From CALNYZ01 sp942490945 (GTDB lineage Bacteria; Pseudomonadota; Gammaproteobacteria; UBA6429; Thiohalophilaceae), in the NCBI GenBank assembly GCA_942490945.1, contig CALNYZ010000018.1, positions 1,922,001 to 1,986,000 on the forward strand: 64,000 nt of DNA. Direction: 5' to 3'. The first letter of the stretch is position 1. Each line of letters opens with the position of its first letter. Below are positions 17,998 to 27,833 of this stretch, one piece after another. The notes beneath the pieces are model-generated. The model worked only from the letters and a program-made list of their open reading frames with translations. It was not told where the DNA came from and made no database searches. The translations under genes and the position numbers were made by a program.

Positions 17998-18989
17998 ACC
18001 AGACTGACAGTTTGTTTTTCAGACTGGCCTGGTGCATTGGATTGCGGCACATTACGTTGTTGAGTGATATGCGCCAGAATCGATACCGCAATTTCAGGTG
18101 GCGTATGACTGCCAATCGCCAGGCCAACCGGTGCATGCAGACGTTGTAACTGTGTAGCAGAGATGCCCATTTCTTTTAGACGTTGTCGGCGTGCATCACA
18201 ATTCCGTTGTGAGCCGATTGCGCCGATGTAAAACGCCGGTGACAGCAAGGCATCGAGCAAGGCCATGTCATCCAGTTTTGGATCATGGGTTAAGGCCAAC
18301 ACAATGCTACGTGGTTGTTGAATATAGTGATGCACCGCATCATCCGGCATGAGCGTTGTTAACTCCGTGCCATCTACCTGCCAGGCTTTGTTGTATTCTT
18401 CACGCGGGTCACAGACGATGATGCGATAACCAAGCATTAATGCCATTTGCGAGACATATTGTGAAAGATGACCGGCACCGATCAGTAACATGCTCCATTG
18501 CGGACCGAAGATTTTGCGTACATATATATTAGTATACGTAAAGTCATGTTCCGCGCGAGCCGCTTCCAATGTTACCTGACCGGTTTGCAAATCCACGTGC
18601 CGCGCCACGATCTGCTGATGCGCAACAGCATCCAGTAATGGCTGTAACTGATCACGTGTATCGAGCTGCTCTATTAATAATTCCAGTCGTCCACCGCAGG
18701 GCAAGCCAAAGCGTGTTGCATCTGTACGGTTAACGCCGTAATTGATGCGTGTAAGTTGACTGTCACTGAGCTGCTGGTTAACAAAACGTTGCACAAGATC
18801 TTCTTCGACACAACCACCCGACACGGAACCACAACTCACAGCATCGCGCCGCATGACCATGAGTGACCCGACCGGACGTGGCGAGGAGCCCCAGGTTTTT
18901 AATACCGTGACCAGCGCAACAGTTTGCCCCTGCTGCAACCAGTCACATGCAGTTTGTATTACTTCCTGATCGGTGCCGTAATATTGCAT
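17994..18989 (-). CDS. XdhC/CoxF-family molybdenum cofactor maturation factor
   Basis: A 331-residue protein. The N-terminal XdhC domain has VTVLKTWGSSPRPVGSLMVM and SGGCVEEDLV. The C-terminal Rossmann domain has LLIGAGHLSQYVSQMALMLGY and ends with IGSQRN and PPEIAVSILAHI. Family members bind molybdenum cofactor and help sulfurate and insert it into xanthine dehydrogenase-type enzymes. Four-base overlap with the MocA-like gene and three-base spacing from the large hydroxylase subunit show one operon. Confidence 0.92.
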   Translation of the reverse strand: MQYYGTDQEVIQTACDWLQQGQTVALVTVLKTWGSSPRPVGSLMVMRRDAVSCGSVSGGCVEEDLVQRFVNQQLSDSQLTRINYGVNRTDATRFGLPCGGRLELLIEQLDTRDQLQPLLDAVAHQQIVARHVDLQTGQVTLEAARAEHDFTYTNIYVRKIFGPQWSMLLIGAGHLSQYVSQMALMLGYRIIVCDPREEYNKAWQVDGTELTTLMPDDAVHHYIQQPRSIVLALTHDPKLDDMALLDALLSPAFYIGAIGSQRNCDARRQRLKEMGISATQLQRLHAPVGLAIGSHTPPEIAVSILAHITQQRNVPQSNAPGQSEKQTVSLV

Positions 18990-18992
18990 CGC

Positions 18993-21221
18993 TTAGCCTG
19001 CGCGCAGGTTGGTATTTTTTAACGGGAACTGACGAACACGTTTGCCAGTCGCGGCGAAGATACCGTTTAATACCGCCGGTGCCGCAACCGCAATGGTCGG
19101 TTCGCCAATGCCGCCCCAGAAACCACCTGAAGGCATCACGATAACCTCCACTTTCGGCATATCTTTCATGAGCAAGGATGGGTAGTCATGAAAATTACTT
19201 TGTTCGACAGCGCCACCTTTAATGGTGCATTCGCCATACAACATGGCAGAAAGCCCGTACACAAACGATCCTTCCACCTGTGCTTCGATCTGCTGTGGAT
19301 TCACCGCATAACCCGGATCAGTTGCCGCCACGATACGATGAATTTTGAGCTGGCCTTGATCATCCACCGACACGTCTGCACACGCCGCGACATAACTGGC
19401 AAAGGTTTTACACACCGACAAGCCGCGATATACACCCTTTGCGGTTAGCTTACCCCAGCCCGCTTTATCGGCCACGGCATTTAACACCGCCAGGGCCTTG
19501 GGATGTTTCGCCATCAGGCTTTGTCGAAACGCCAGCGGATCTTTACCTGCGGCATACGCCAGCTCATCGATAAACGACTCGATATAGATAGCGTTCTGGT
19601 TAATGTTGACGCCACGCCAGAACCCCGGCGGTACCGGCGGATTACGCATCGCATGGTCCACCAATAAATTGGGTACGCTGTAGCTAATCTCGTGATCGCC
19701 ATCCGGCAGGGTCCCTTGAAACGTGATCATGTCAGCGCCACCGGCCATACTATTGGGCCTCACCGCGGCAAGAATCGATTGACCGGAAATGCGCATGTGC
19801 AAGCTGGTCAAATTACCTTTCGCATCCAGACCACCGGTCAGTTTGCATTTGGTGATCGGATGATAGCGCCCATGCGCCATGTCTTCTTCGCGTGTCCATA
19901 ACAATTTAACGGGTGTGCCGGGTAACTGTTTGGCAACGGCCACGGCCCGTGTCACAAAATCCTGAATCGCACCGCGCCGACCAAAGCCACCGCCCAAATG
20001 TATTTTGTACACTTCACATTGGATAATCGGTAAACCGGCTGCTTGTGCGGCCGCTTCCAATGATGCCGTACCGTTTTGTGTGGGACACCACACTTCGCAT
20101 TTATCTTTGCTCCACAGCGCCGTCGCATTCATCGGCTCCATGGTGGCATGGTTTTGATAAGGATAACGGTAGGTCGCTTCTACAACTTTTGCCGCACCCT
20201 TTAAGGCTTTTGCGACATCACCGTTCTGGTTACCCACAAACACCTTGTCATTGGAAGTCAGTCCTTCATCCAGCATGGTATCAATTGAAGCACTACTGAC
20301 ATTAACATTCGCGCCTTCATCCCACGTGATAGTCAAGGCATCAAGCGCCTTGTTGGCTTGCCACCAGGTATCAGCCACTACCGCCACCGCATCATCATCG
20401 ACCGCCAACACATGGCGCACACCTGGCATGGTTTTTACCTTGCTATCGTCAAATGATTTTAATTTGCCACCAAACACCGGGCAGGCTTTGATACTGGCAT
20501 TTAACATTCCGGGTAATGTCAGGTCGGCACCAAAAATTTGTTTACCGTTGAGTTTGTCATCGGTATCCAAACGTTGCACCGGTTTGCCAATCAGCTTCCA
20601 GTCTTTGGGGTCTTTTAATTCAACCTGCTCTGGGGGAAATAAATCGGCCGCGGCTTTGGCTACCTTGCCGTAGGTAGTGGTACGCTTACTCGGTGTATGC
20701 GTGATGATACTGTTAGCTGCTGTACATTCCGCGATCGGCACTTGCCATTCATTGGCTGCGGCTTCTATTAACATGTGACGTGCCACCGCACCGCCCTTGC
20801 GCACATATAAATGACTGCCGCGAATTCCCTGACTACCACCGGTTGAAAAACTTCGCCACACATTATCGCGGGCAATGTTTTTACCCGGCGTGGGATATTC
20901 TGTGGTGACTTTTGACCAGTCACATTCGAGTTCTTCTGCCACCATTTGTGCCAGGCCCGTCAAGGTACCCTGACCCATTTCGGAACGCGCGATGCGAATG
21001 ATCACCGTGTCATCGGGTTGAATCACCACCCAGGCGTTGACTTCCGGTACTGGCGTGGCCGTTGCTTCCGCAAGATTGGTGGCGGCACTGCTGGCCGGTT
21101 TGGCCGCCGGAGTATTGTCACTACAAGCACTCAGATACAATCCCAGCGTTAAGCCGGCACCGGCTTTACCCGAGCTGATTAAAAATTCGCGACGTGAAAC
21201 ATTAACGATGTCTTTTTTCAT
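18993..21221 (-). CDS. Molybdopterin-binding large subunit of a Tat-exported aldehyde/isoquinoline-type oxidoreductase
   Basis: A 742-residue large subunit of the xanthine oxidase family (IorB-like). A twin-arginine signal, SRREFLISSG, lies near the N-terminus and is followed by a lipobox-like LSAC, so the enzyme is probably exported folded. Landmarks include EMGQGTLTGLAQMVAEEL, GGGFGRRG, RNPPVPPGFWRGVN and IGEPTIAVAAPAV, the last containing the catalytic Glu. Start set at 21221, with a strong GGAGG site; the open frame extends to 21299. It overlaps the small subunit stop by one base (TAATG). Confidence 0.93.
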   Translation of the reverse strand: MKKDIVNVSRREFLISSGKAGAGLTLGLYLSACSDNTPAAKPASSAATNLAEATATPVPEVNAWVVIQPDDTVIIRIARSEMGQGTLTGLAQMVAEELECDWSKVTTEYPTPGKNIARDNVWRSFSTGGSQGIRGSHLYVRKGGAVARHMLIEAAANEWQVPIAECTAANSIITHTPSKRTTTYGKVAKAAADLFPPEQVELKDPKDWKLIGKPVQRLDTDDKLNGKQIFGADLTLPGMLNASIKACPVFGGKLKSFDDSKVKTMPGVRHVLAVDDDAVAVVADTWWQANKALDALTITWDEGANVNVSSASIDTMLDEGLTSNDKVFVGNQNGDVAKALKGAAKVVEATYRYPYQNHATMEPMNATALWSKDKCEVWCPTQNGTASLEAAAQAAGLPIIQCEVYKIHLGGGFGRRGAIQDFVTRAVAVAKQLPGTPVKLLWTREEDMAHGRYHPITKCKLTGGLDAKGNLTSLHMRISGQSILAAVRPNSMAGGADMITFQGTLPDGDHEISYSVPNLLVDHAMRNPPVPPGFWRGVNINQNAIYIESFIDELAYAAGKDPLAFRQSLMAKHPKALAVLNAVADKAGWGKLTAKGVYRGLSVCKTFASYVAACADVSVDDQGQLKIHRIVAATDPGYAVNPQQIEAQVEGSFVYGLSAMLYGECTIKGGAVEQSNFHDYPSLLMKDMPKVEVIVMPSGGFWGGIGEPTIAVAAPAVLNGIFAATGKRVRQFPLKNTNLRAG

Positions 21222-21688
21222 TATGCCCTCCCGCGCTTGCTGATGTCGGCGGCGAGGTGTATACCGCGCCGGACACGATTGAACGTGCCACAACGACAAA
21301 TATTGGTAATACTCGCATCAATATCGGCATCCGTGGGATTGGGGTTTTTGTTCAGCAAGGCCGCGGCACTCATGAGCATGCCCGACTGGCAATAACCGCA
21401 CTGCGGCACATCGAGTTCTTTCCAGGCTTGCTGCAAGGGATGCTGGTTATCCGCCGACAAGGCTTCGATGGTGACAATATTCTGTGATGCGGTAAGGGAT
21501 GATACGGGGGTAAGACAAGCACGCACGGCTTCACCATTAATATGCACGGTGCAGGAGCCACACACGCCAATTCCACAGCTGTACTTGGTGCCAGTGAGAC
21601 CGAGTTGCTCACGCAACACCCACAGCAGCGGGGTATCACCATCAATATCAAGGGTATGCGTCTTACCATTCACCTTCAGTGTTAGCAT
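21221..21688 (-). CDS. (2Fe-2S) small subunit of a molybdenum hydroxylase
   Basis: A 155-residue IorA-like protein. The plant-type ferredoxin cluster uses Cys38, Cys43, Cys46 and Cys58 (YSCGIGVCGSCTVHI ... RACL). The second cluster uses CGYCQSGML and ICRCGTFNRVR. It passes electrons from the molybdenum subunit encoded next, with no FAD subunit in the operon, as in IorAB-type enzymes that hand electrons to a cytochrome. No own Tat signal; it would be carried by the large subunit. First gene of the four-gene operon. Confidence 0.93.
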   Translation of the reverse strand: MLTLKVNGKTHTLDIDGDTPLLWVLREQLGLTGTKYSCGIGVCGSCTVHINGEAVRACLTPVSSLTASQNIVTIEALSADNQHPLQQAWKELDVPQCGYCQSGMLMSAAALLNKNPNPTDADIDASITNICRCGTFNRVRRGIHLAADISKRGRA

Positions 21689-22030
21689 GATGACTCCTCC
21701 TGAGCAAGTTGACGCAAATAGCCTATCACGATTATTTTAAAAATTGTGTGTGCTTAATGACAGTTTGTTGGGGAAATTCATAGAAATTATTAATATGTAT
21801 TGTTTGTGTACAACAAAAATATTACGCAAGATCATTAGCACGTATTAATATAATATTGTTGCCTGTTTCTGTTAATTCGTATTCATTAGCTAGTGCATCA
21901 AATATTGATATGCATCACTTAACATACAGCGCCGGGTATGTTTACAATAATATTGTCACCACAGTTAAGGCGCAGTACCACCATTAATTTAACGCTGCAT
22001 CCGGTATGTTTATTTTCAGGAGCCGCATAC
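21689..22030. other. Divergent intergenic region, 342 bases
   Basis: An AT-rich region between the molybdenum hydroxylase operon (minus) and the aldolase gene (plus). An in-frame extension of the aldolase from 21938 is open but unlikely to be coding. Both promoters should be here, but none stands out enough to mark. Confidence 0.4.
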
Positions 22031-23050
22031 ATGAGTATTCAAACAGATCTGCAATCCACCATTGAGGCGATGGTACAAAAAGGCAAAGGTATTCTGGCTG
22101 CCGACGAAAGTGCACCTACCATCGCCAAACGTTTCAAGGCAATCAACGTGGAATCCACCGAAGAGTTACGACGTTTCTGGCGTAGCACCCTTATCACCAC
22201 GCCAAAACTGGGTGACTACATCAGTGGCATCATTCTGTTTGAAGAAACGCTCACACAAAAAGACGACCAGGGTCAGCTGCTACCAATAAGCGCCGAACAA
22301 CAAGGTATCGTGCCGGGCATTAAGGTCGATAAAGGTACGATTCCGTTGGTAAACACCCGTGATGATCTGATCACCCAGGGTCTCGATGGTCTGGCGGATC
22401 GACTCGCGACGTATAAAGAACAAGGCGCGCGCTTTGCCAAGTGGCGTGAAGTTTATCCGATTAATGATCACACACCCTCACCATTAGGAATCAAGGCCAA
22501 TGCCGAAGTGCTGGCGCGTTATGCCGCCATTTGTCAGTCAGTCGGCATCGTACCGATCGTAGAACCCGAAGTGCTGATAGATGGTAATCATTCAATCGAA
22601 CGTTGCGCCGAAGTCATCGAAGCAGTACAACATGCCGTGTATCATGCCCTGCACCGTTATGGCGTGGTACTTGAACACACCATACTCAAGCCAAGCATGG
22701 TCACGCCCGGTAAAGACTACACAACCAGGGCCAGTCCGGAATCGGTCGCCGAACAAACGATCAAGGTATTACGACGCAGCGTACCCGCTGCCGTACCCAG
22801 TATTAATTTTCTGTCCGGCGGACAAACCGATGAAGAAGCCACCGCCAACCTCAACGCCATGAATGCGATGGCTACACAACCGTGGGAACTGTCATTCTCC
22901 TATGGCCGTGCCTTGCAACAACCCGCCCTGCACGCCTGGGCAGGTAAAGCAGAAAATGCGCAGGCCGCACAACAGGCACTGTTTAAACGCGCGAAACTAA
23001 ACGGCGCCGCACGTTACGGCAAGTATGATGCGAAAATGGAGCGGGAATAG
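22031..23050 (+). CDS. Class I fructose-bisphosphate aldolase
   Basis: A 339-residue enzyme that splits fructose 1,6-bisphosphate into DHAP and glyceraldehyde 3-phosphate through a Schiff base. The protein matches the eukaryote-type class I family: GKGILAADES, KWREVYPI, IVEPEVLIDGNHSIERCAE, then VLEHTILKPSMVTPG with the Schiff-base Lys, and NFLSGGQTDEEATANLNAMN. The start is the ATG at 22031, with AGGAG upstream, giving the usual MSIQTDLQSTIEAMV N-terminus. Single gene. Confidence 0.95.
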   Translation: MSIQTDLQSTIEAMVQKGKGILAADESAPTIAKRFKAINVESTEELRRFWRSTLITTPKLGDYISGIILFEETLTQKDDQGQLLPISAEQQGIVPGIKVDKGTIPLVNTRDDLITQGLDGLADRLATYKEQGARFAKWREVYPINDHTPSPLGIKANAEVLARYAAICQSVGIVPIVEPEVLIDGNHSIERCAEVIEAVQHAVYHALHRYGVVLEHTILKPSMVTPGKDYTTRASPESVAEQTIKVLRRSVPAAVPSINFLSGGQTDEEATANLNAMNAMATQPWELSFSYGRALQQPALHAWAGKAENAQAAQQALFKRAKLNGAARYGKYDAKMERE

Positions 23051-23198
23051 TTTTCACATCTTGCAAGACCGTGAATGCTATTTTTAGTATATATAACTTC
23101 ATTGTCGTGATACTTTGTTTACGTCCTCGTGACTTTTGTGTGATAACTCCACAGTAATCTAACGCCTCCAAAAAAGTTAAATAATCAAGGAGGAATCT

Positions 23199-24257
23199 AT
23201 GAAACCCATTACCCGGTCAGTACTGTTATTATTCGCACTCTTTACGAGCCTTATCAGCAGCCCCGCACTTTTGGCCGACGATGATCATGCAGCCAGACAT
23301 GCCGGCACAATCGTTATTGCCAACCGTGCATCCGGCAGTATTTCATTAATCGACGTCAAAACCGATACCGTACGTAGCACGATTGCCTTACCATTGGCAC
23401 AAAATCAGTCACAGCCCATGTATGTGACACATTCACGCAGTAGTGGTCGCGTATTTGTGGGTGACCGCGCCAACAACCGTGTCGTTGTTTTTGATGACAA
23501 AGATTTTTCAGTAGAAACCAGCGTACCTGCCGGCAATGGCGTATTTCATATGTGGTCTGATCCGACGGACAATCAGTTATGGGTGAATAATGATATTGAT
23601 AATACCATTACTGTTATCGATCCGGTAACACTGGAAATTATTGCGACGGTCGGTCTACCTGCTGATCTGGTGGCACTGGGTGGCAAACCGCATGACGTGA
23701 TTCTGGATACTGCCGGACGCAGTGCGTTTGTAACCATGGTCGGCTTTGCCGGTGCCAATGATTATGTCGTGAAATTCGATACTCAGGATTTTAAAGAAGT
23801 AGCACGTGCCGATGTGGGTAAAGATCCACATGTCTCGTTAACGCGGCGCAATAAATTATTATACGTACCCAGTCAAAATAATAATGCAGTCTATATCCTC
23901 AAACGACGTGATCTGTCAGTAGTCAAGATACTCAACGTGCCCGGCGCACACGGCGCGGGCATGACACGACGTGGCAAAACGTTTTATACCACGAACATCT
24001 CCGGTGGTGGCGTTGATGCTATTTACACAATTAACACAAAAGAAAACAAAGTTATCGGCCATCCTGTTAACACACCATTTCCGACACCGCACAATCTGGC
24101 ATTAAACGCGCGTGGTAGCAAACTCTATGTCACGCATTCCGGTGCCACAGCAAACCAGGTATCGGTATTCAGTATCGACAAGAAAACACGGCTGCCCGAG
24201 TTATTAACCACTGTGACGGTTGAGCTCAATCCATTTGGCCTTGCGTTCGTGCGGTAA
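23199..24257 (+). CDS. Exported YncE-like beta-propeller protein
   Basis: A 352-residue secreted protein. A signal peptide ends near PALLA (residue 26). The rest has repeating four-strand blades, with recurrent motifs such as GSISLIDVKTDTV, NTITVIDPVTLEIIATVGLP and NAVYILKRRDLSVVKILNVP, typical of seven-bladed YVTN/YncE propellers. Some such proteins bind DNA or haem or act with metal centres, but no catalytic residue can be pointed out here. A strong AAGGAGGAA ribosome site precedes the ATG. Confidence 0.85.
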   Translation: MKPITRSVLLLFALFTSLISSPALLADDDHAARHAGTIVIANRASGSISLIDVKTDTVRSTIALPLAQNQSQPMYVTHSRSSGRVFVGDRANNRVVVFDDKDFSVETSVPAGNGVFHMWSDPTDNQLWVNNDIDNTITVIDPVTLEIIATVGLPADLVALGGKPHDVILDTAGRSAFVTMVGFAGANDYVVKFDTQDFKEVARADVGKDPHVSLTRRNKLLYVPSQNNNAVYILKRRDLSVVKILNVPGAHGAGMTRRGKTFYTTNISGGGVDAIYTINTKENKVIGHPVNTPFPTPHNLALNARGSKLYVTHSGATANQVSVFSIDKKTRLPELLTTVTVELNPFGLAFVR

Positions 24258-24271
24258 ACAAATAACCAAAC

Positions 24272-24289
24272 GGGGTGCTTACGCACCCC
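24272..24289 (+). terminator. Hairpin downstream of the propeller gene
   Basis: GGGGTGC-TTAC-GCACCCC forms a perfect seven-pair stem 14 bases after the propeller gene stop. The following bases (ACCCTTTATGG) have only a short T run, so it may be a weak terminator or an mRNA-stabilising hairpin between this gene and the OsmC gene. Confidence 0.4.
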
Positions 24290-24327
24290 ACCCTTTATGG
24301 ACAGTCAACACAAGAAGGAACTTGATC

Positions 24328-24741
24328 ATGAATATACGTATCCAGCACCAGGAAGAAATGCGTTTTGTCGCACATGTCGACAAACATCAGGTAATATGCG
24401 ATCTCCCAATACCCCATGGTGGTACAGACCAGGGTATGTCACTACCACAACTATTCATCGCGGCAATTGGTAGTTGTATTGGTGTCTACGTAGTCGATTG
24501 TTGCGAAAACATCGGCATCGATCCAAACAATCTTACCCTGGATCTGGACTGGGTAATGGCAATGGACCCCAAACGCATCAAGCGAATCAACATCAAATTA
24601 GACTTGCCAGAACAACCCTTGAATGCTGATCAAACTGCGGAAATAGAAAAAGCCGTCAACGCCTGTATGTTGCATACCACACTAACCATACAGCCTGAGA
24701 TTAATCTGGATATGAATTGCCGGGAAATGTTGACTGCCTGA
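24328..24741 (+). CDS. OsmC-family peroxiredoxin-like protein
   Basis: A 137-residue protein with the OsmC fold pattern: a first Cys in AAIGSCIGVYVVDCCENIG and a second in VNACMLHTTL. Family members reduce organic hydroperoxides with a thiol pair. The start at 24328 (ATG) follows AGAAGGA; an upstream frame to 24220 overlaps the propeller gene and is unlikely. It lies 70 bases after the propeller gene, so the two may be co-transcribed with partial termination between. Confidence 0.85.
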   Translation: MNIRIQHQEEMRFVAHVDKHQVICDLPIPHGGTDQGMSLPQLFIAAIGSCIGVYVVDCCENIGIDPNNLTLDLDWVMAMDPKRIKRINIKLDLPEQPLNADQTAEIEKAVNACMLHTTLTIQPEINLDMNCREMLTA

Positions 24742-24902
24742 TTGCCGATTACGGCATAAACCGCATATTTTATTAAGATTTTATCCAGCCCAGATAATTC
24801 ACCAATAAAGTATAAATGCCAATAAACGTCAAAAATACATATAGCGCAGATGCTATCTGCCTTGTTACTTTAATTGAATTAGATATTCATTTATTATCTG
24901 TA

Positions 24903-25427
24903 TTACTTTGTATTCGGATCAAAAAAACCATTACTCAGTTCAAGAGGCGGATCCGATTCAGCATCCCATTTACATAGACTGAATATAGGACTACCATCAA
25001 CTTGCTTTAAATTAGACTTCTGATTTAATTCGCATTTCACGACAAGTGGTTCGCCTCTTGATTCGCTATTTTCATTCTCTTCTCTTTTTATGCCAGACCA
25101 AAGTTCATAAGTTTTACCATTGTAACTGACCTCAATTTCTTGTCATACCACAAATTCCATTGGCAAAAACTTGGTTATAGTTCTTTCATACACCGCCGGC
25201 ATTTTAAAATAGCCTTTATCGTCCGTGGTGGTTTCATCTGTGATATCTTTTTCCTTGTTTACAGTACGCACCAGTTTTGCATTTGCCACGGGTTTTCCAT
25301 CCAATGTAATCACACCTGATATTTCAGAAAATAAACAGACTTTTCCGATGTCCGCAAATGCCATTTTTATGACCCCAATTGTTAATATTAATAATATTGT
25401 GTACCATTTTTTATAGTTTTTTATCAT
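24903..25427 (-). pseudogene. DUF6795-like gene with an in-frame stop codon
   Basis: The frame from ATG 25427 encodes a signal anchor, KVCLFSEISGVITLDGKPVA, TTDDKGYFKMPAVY and stops at TGA (25143-25145) after MEFVV. The same frame continues without a break to a TAA at 24903, giving QEIEVSYNGKTYELW, LVVKCEL and a C-terminal FSLCKW, all expected of the family. In the two neighbouring paralogues the residue before this Gln is Ser or Ala, so TCA to TGA (one base) accounts for the stop. The product would lose the C-terminal 80 residues. Last gene of the lipase-2 cluster. Confidence 0.8.
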
Positions 25428-25495
25428 ATTTTGAGTTGAAAATTTTGGTCTTGAAGCAGTTCATAATAATTCATTACTTGTATAAATATCGCTCA

Positions 25496-25987
25496 TTAGT
25501 AATTAATCTTGCTAGTCGTGTTTAATGCACAAACTGTAAGTTTTCCTACGCCGACTGCCGATTTAATCAATTTTTCTTCGTTTGTTAATTCGCATACGAC
25601 ATCAAACGCAGCACCACCATATTCCCTGTTTTTACCCGGCTCGCGTTTACTGTTTAGCCAAAATTCCTTGTATTCCCCATCTATCTCGACCAAAAGCCGC
25701 TGAGAAATAACTACTTCAAGCGGCAGTAATCGCGCAACTGATGATTCATAAACAGCAGGAAAAGTAACCACGCCGTTTTCATCAGTTATACTTACATCCG
25801 ATTTCTCTTTATTCCAATCCCATTCACGTCTGACTTTTGCATAGCTAACTGGTTTACCATTCATAAGTAAACGGGCTTTTACATTTGAAAAAACACATGT
25901 TCTTCCCAGCCAATATACGGTAACCAAACCAAGAGAAATTATTAAAATAATTATTATAGTTGGTGCGGGCGTCATGGTTAATTTCAC
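25496..25987 (-). CDS. DUF6795-like membrane-anchored protein (lipase-2 cluster, copy D)
   Basis: A 163-residue protein with an N-terminal signal anchor (MTPAPTIIIILIISLGL region), then RTCVFSNVKARLLMNGKPVS, TDENGVVTFPAVY, LEVVISQRLLVEIDG, VVCELTN and a C-terminal VCALN. A close relative of the protein at 26063. The GTG at 25985-25987 has GAGAGG in the right place, so it is preferred over the ATG 12 bases downstream. Likely periplasm-facing; immunity role inferred from its place two genes downstream of the lipase. Confidence 0.75.
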   Translation of the reverse strand: MKLTMTPAPTIIIILIISLGLVTVYWLGRTCVFSNVKARLLMNGKPVSYAKVRREWDWNKEKSDVSITDENGVVTFPAVYESSVARLLPLEVVISQRLLVEIDGEYKEFWLNSKREPGKNREYGGAAFDVVCELTNEEKLIKSAVGVGKLTVCALNTTSKINY

Positions 25988-26062
25988 GCAACCTCTCTTA
26001 AATAAACAAACAATTCTATCTGATTCTGTTGTGTCACTGTTATCTTCAAATGCGTAATATTT

Positions 26063-26530
26063 TCATTTTTTCAAAGTGTTTAACTTACACATTGTCACCA
26101 TTAATGATCCATAATCTTCTATCAGAATGCGTTCATTTGCCAATTCACATACAACATCAAATCTAGCACCGCCGTATTCTGTATTTTCGCCAGACTTACG
26201 TTTTGAATTTGACCAGATCTTTTTTTCTTCTCCATCTCTAACAATATAGACGCCTTGCGCAATTACCAGCTCAATAGGCAAAAATCGAGATATTGAAAAT
26301 TCAAATACAGCGGGGAAAGTAACAAAGCCCTGCTCGTCAGTTATACTTTCGTCTGATTTTTGACTGTTCCACTCCCATCTACGTATAACTTTAGTATGCA
26401 GAACAGGCTTGCCGTTTAGTATAAGTTGAGCTTTCACCGCAGAAAAGACGCAGGTTCGGCCAACCCAATAAATTGTGATTGCGCCAAGAGATACCACTAA
26501 AAACAGAACGATCGATTGAGTTGAAGGCAT
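26063..26530 (-). CDS. DUF6795-like membrane-anchored protein (lipase-2 cluster, copy C)
   Basis: A 155-residue protein starting at ATG 26530 (an upstream TTG at 26563 is possible but has no ribosome site). The signal anchor VLFLVVSLGAITIYWVG is followed by RTCVFSAVKAQLILNGKPVL, TDEQGFVTFPAVF, IELVIAQGVYIV, VVCELAN and MVTMCKLN. It is the first gene after the lipase (gap of 142 bases). Very similar in layout to the next paralogue, suggesting tandem duplication. Confidence 0.75.
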   Translation of the reverse strand: MPSTQSIVLFLVVSLGAITIYWVGRTCVFSAVKAQLILNGKPVLHTKVIRRWEWNSQKSDESITDEQGFVTFPAVFEFSISRFLPIELVIAQGVYIVRDGEEKKIWSNSKRKSGENTEYGGARFDVVCELANERILIEDYGSLMVTMCKLNTLKK

Positions 26531-26672
26531 TATTATTCTCACGTCGAACTTATCCACAAACAAAAATCAATCGCAATATAAATCAGCTCGTCAGATAAGT
26601 TTATGATAGTTCAGGTTGGCCTTTTATATTAGAAATACAACAGAAAATTTAATAAATAATTCGAGATATAAA

Positions 26673-27830
26673 TTATATATTTTGTATAGCTTTCTTCGCT
26701 TCTTCTGTTGTTTTTTCCATTATACGAGTCAATGCATGCCTCATAAGATCATGAGTCAACTCTTCTTCTTTTTCAGGCACTTTCCTGCCTAACACTTGCA
26801 TAATCTTCTTCATCAAGAGTAACACCCAATTACTCATCGGCTTAAGTATTGGATCAACAAGACTCTTACGTAAAATATAGGCAATGGTATCAGCCAAGGT
26901 TAATGCATCGATAAGAACTGCTTGCAGCCCATGCAGCGCCGCTCCAAAGATTTTTTTCAAAACATATATCAGCGCAGAATTTATCCACTCCCATATTTTT
27001 GGACTGGACTCGCTTACAGGCATAGTTGATTGAAGCCATCTCTCTATCTTCGTCTCAATTGTATATGGTGGCTTAAATCGTTCAAATGCAGACCAACTCA
27101 TTTCACCAACAGATTTAACATAAAGTCTTCTGTCATGCGCTGCTGCCGATATACTGTTTTCTTGTGTAAAAATATAATGTCCAAATCCCGGTAATGGTGG
27201 ATGTAAATAAGGAAACAACGGTATCATTGGCACAGGGTCAGTTGGATGATATGCGCGAAATATATTGTCTTTCCCCAGTTTCTTGGTAAATTCCTGCGAA
27301 AAAAATCTTGTCGATGGTTTTGGCGCGCCAAATGTGTATACTTTTACATCTTTTCCGGATTTTGATTTAAGCCAGTCTGCAGCCAAGACAGCAACTGCTC
27401 CACCTAGGCTATGTCCAATGCAGTGAATTGAATCCACATGATTTTTATGTGCTTCATAGAATTTTGAAATTTCGGGCAGCATGCTCGTAAATATGTTATT
27501 GAAACCGAGATGCACGGGCAATCCAGTTTTTGACGCAGTCAAACCAATACGAAAATTACTAACCCAATCTGCATATAAATTTGCATTTGTTGACCCTCTG
27601 AAAATAACAAACATTTGCCTTTTATAGTTTTGGCCTCCAATGGCACATAATCCAAAACCATCGCGAGTATTAATCAATCGTGTACCAACTTCAGCAGTTA
27701 AATAAGCTTGACTATTTTGGCCTTTTGAGAACTCGGGTCTTTTCATAAATTCTTCAAGCGTGAATTTATTTTGTACAAAATATACTTCATTAGCTAACTG
27801 TGCGGCAATTTTTGGTTTTAGCTCTTTCAT
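26673..27830 (-). CDS. Class 3 lipase-family protein, second candidate type VI effector
   Basis: A 385-residue homologue of the lipase at 13185-14339, alignable along its whole length. Nucleophile elbow GHSLGG at 139-144 (Ser141), acid Asp198 in PTDPVPM, His232 in SAAAHDRRLY. The C-terminal third has the same run of hydrophobic and amphipathic helices (INSALIYVLKKIFGAAL, VLLLMKKIMQVLG) and a charged tail. No export signal. The ATG at 27830 uses an AAGGAA site that sits at the stop codon of the preceding DUF6795-like gene (gap of three bases), so the two are translated together. Confidence 0.85.
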   Translation of the reverse strand: MKELKPKIAAQLANEVYFVQNKFTLEEFMKRPEFSKGQNSQAYLTAEVGTRLINTRDGFGLCAIGGQNYKRQMFVIFRGSTNANLYADWVSNFRIGLTASKTGLPVHLGFNNIFTSMLPEISKFYEAHKNHVDSIHCIGHSLGGAVAVLAADWLKSKSGKDVKVYTFGAPKPSTRFFSQEFTKKLGKDNIFRAYHPTDPVPMIPLFPYLHPPLPGFGHYIFTQENSISAAAHDRRLYVKSVGEMSWSAFERFKPPYTIETKIERWLQSTMPVSESSPKIWEWINSALIYVLKKIFGAALHGLQAVLIDALTLADTIAYILRKSLVDPILKPMSNWVLLLMKKIMQVLGRKVPEKEEELTHDLMRHALTRIMEKTTEEAKKAIQNI

Positions 27831-27833
27831 GAT

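Noticed and set aside
25143..25145. TGA as selenocysteine codon in the DUF6795-like gene
   Set aside because: The residue before the conserved Gln is Ser or Ala in two neighbouring paralogues, not Cys, and no SECIS-like hairpin was seen immediately downstream.
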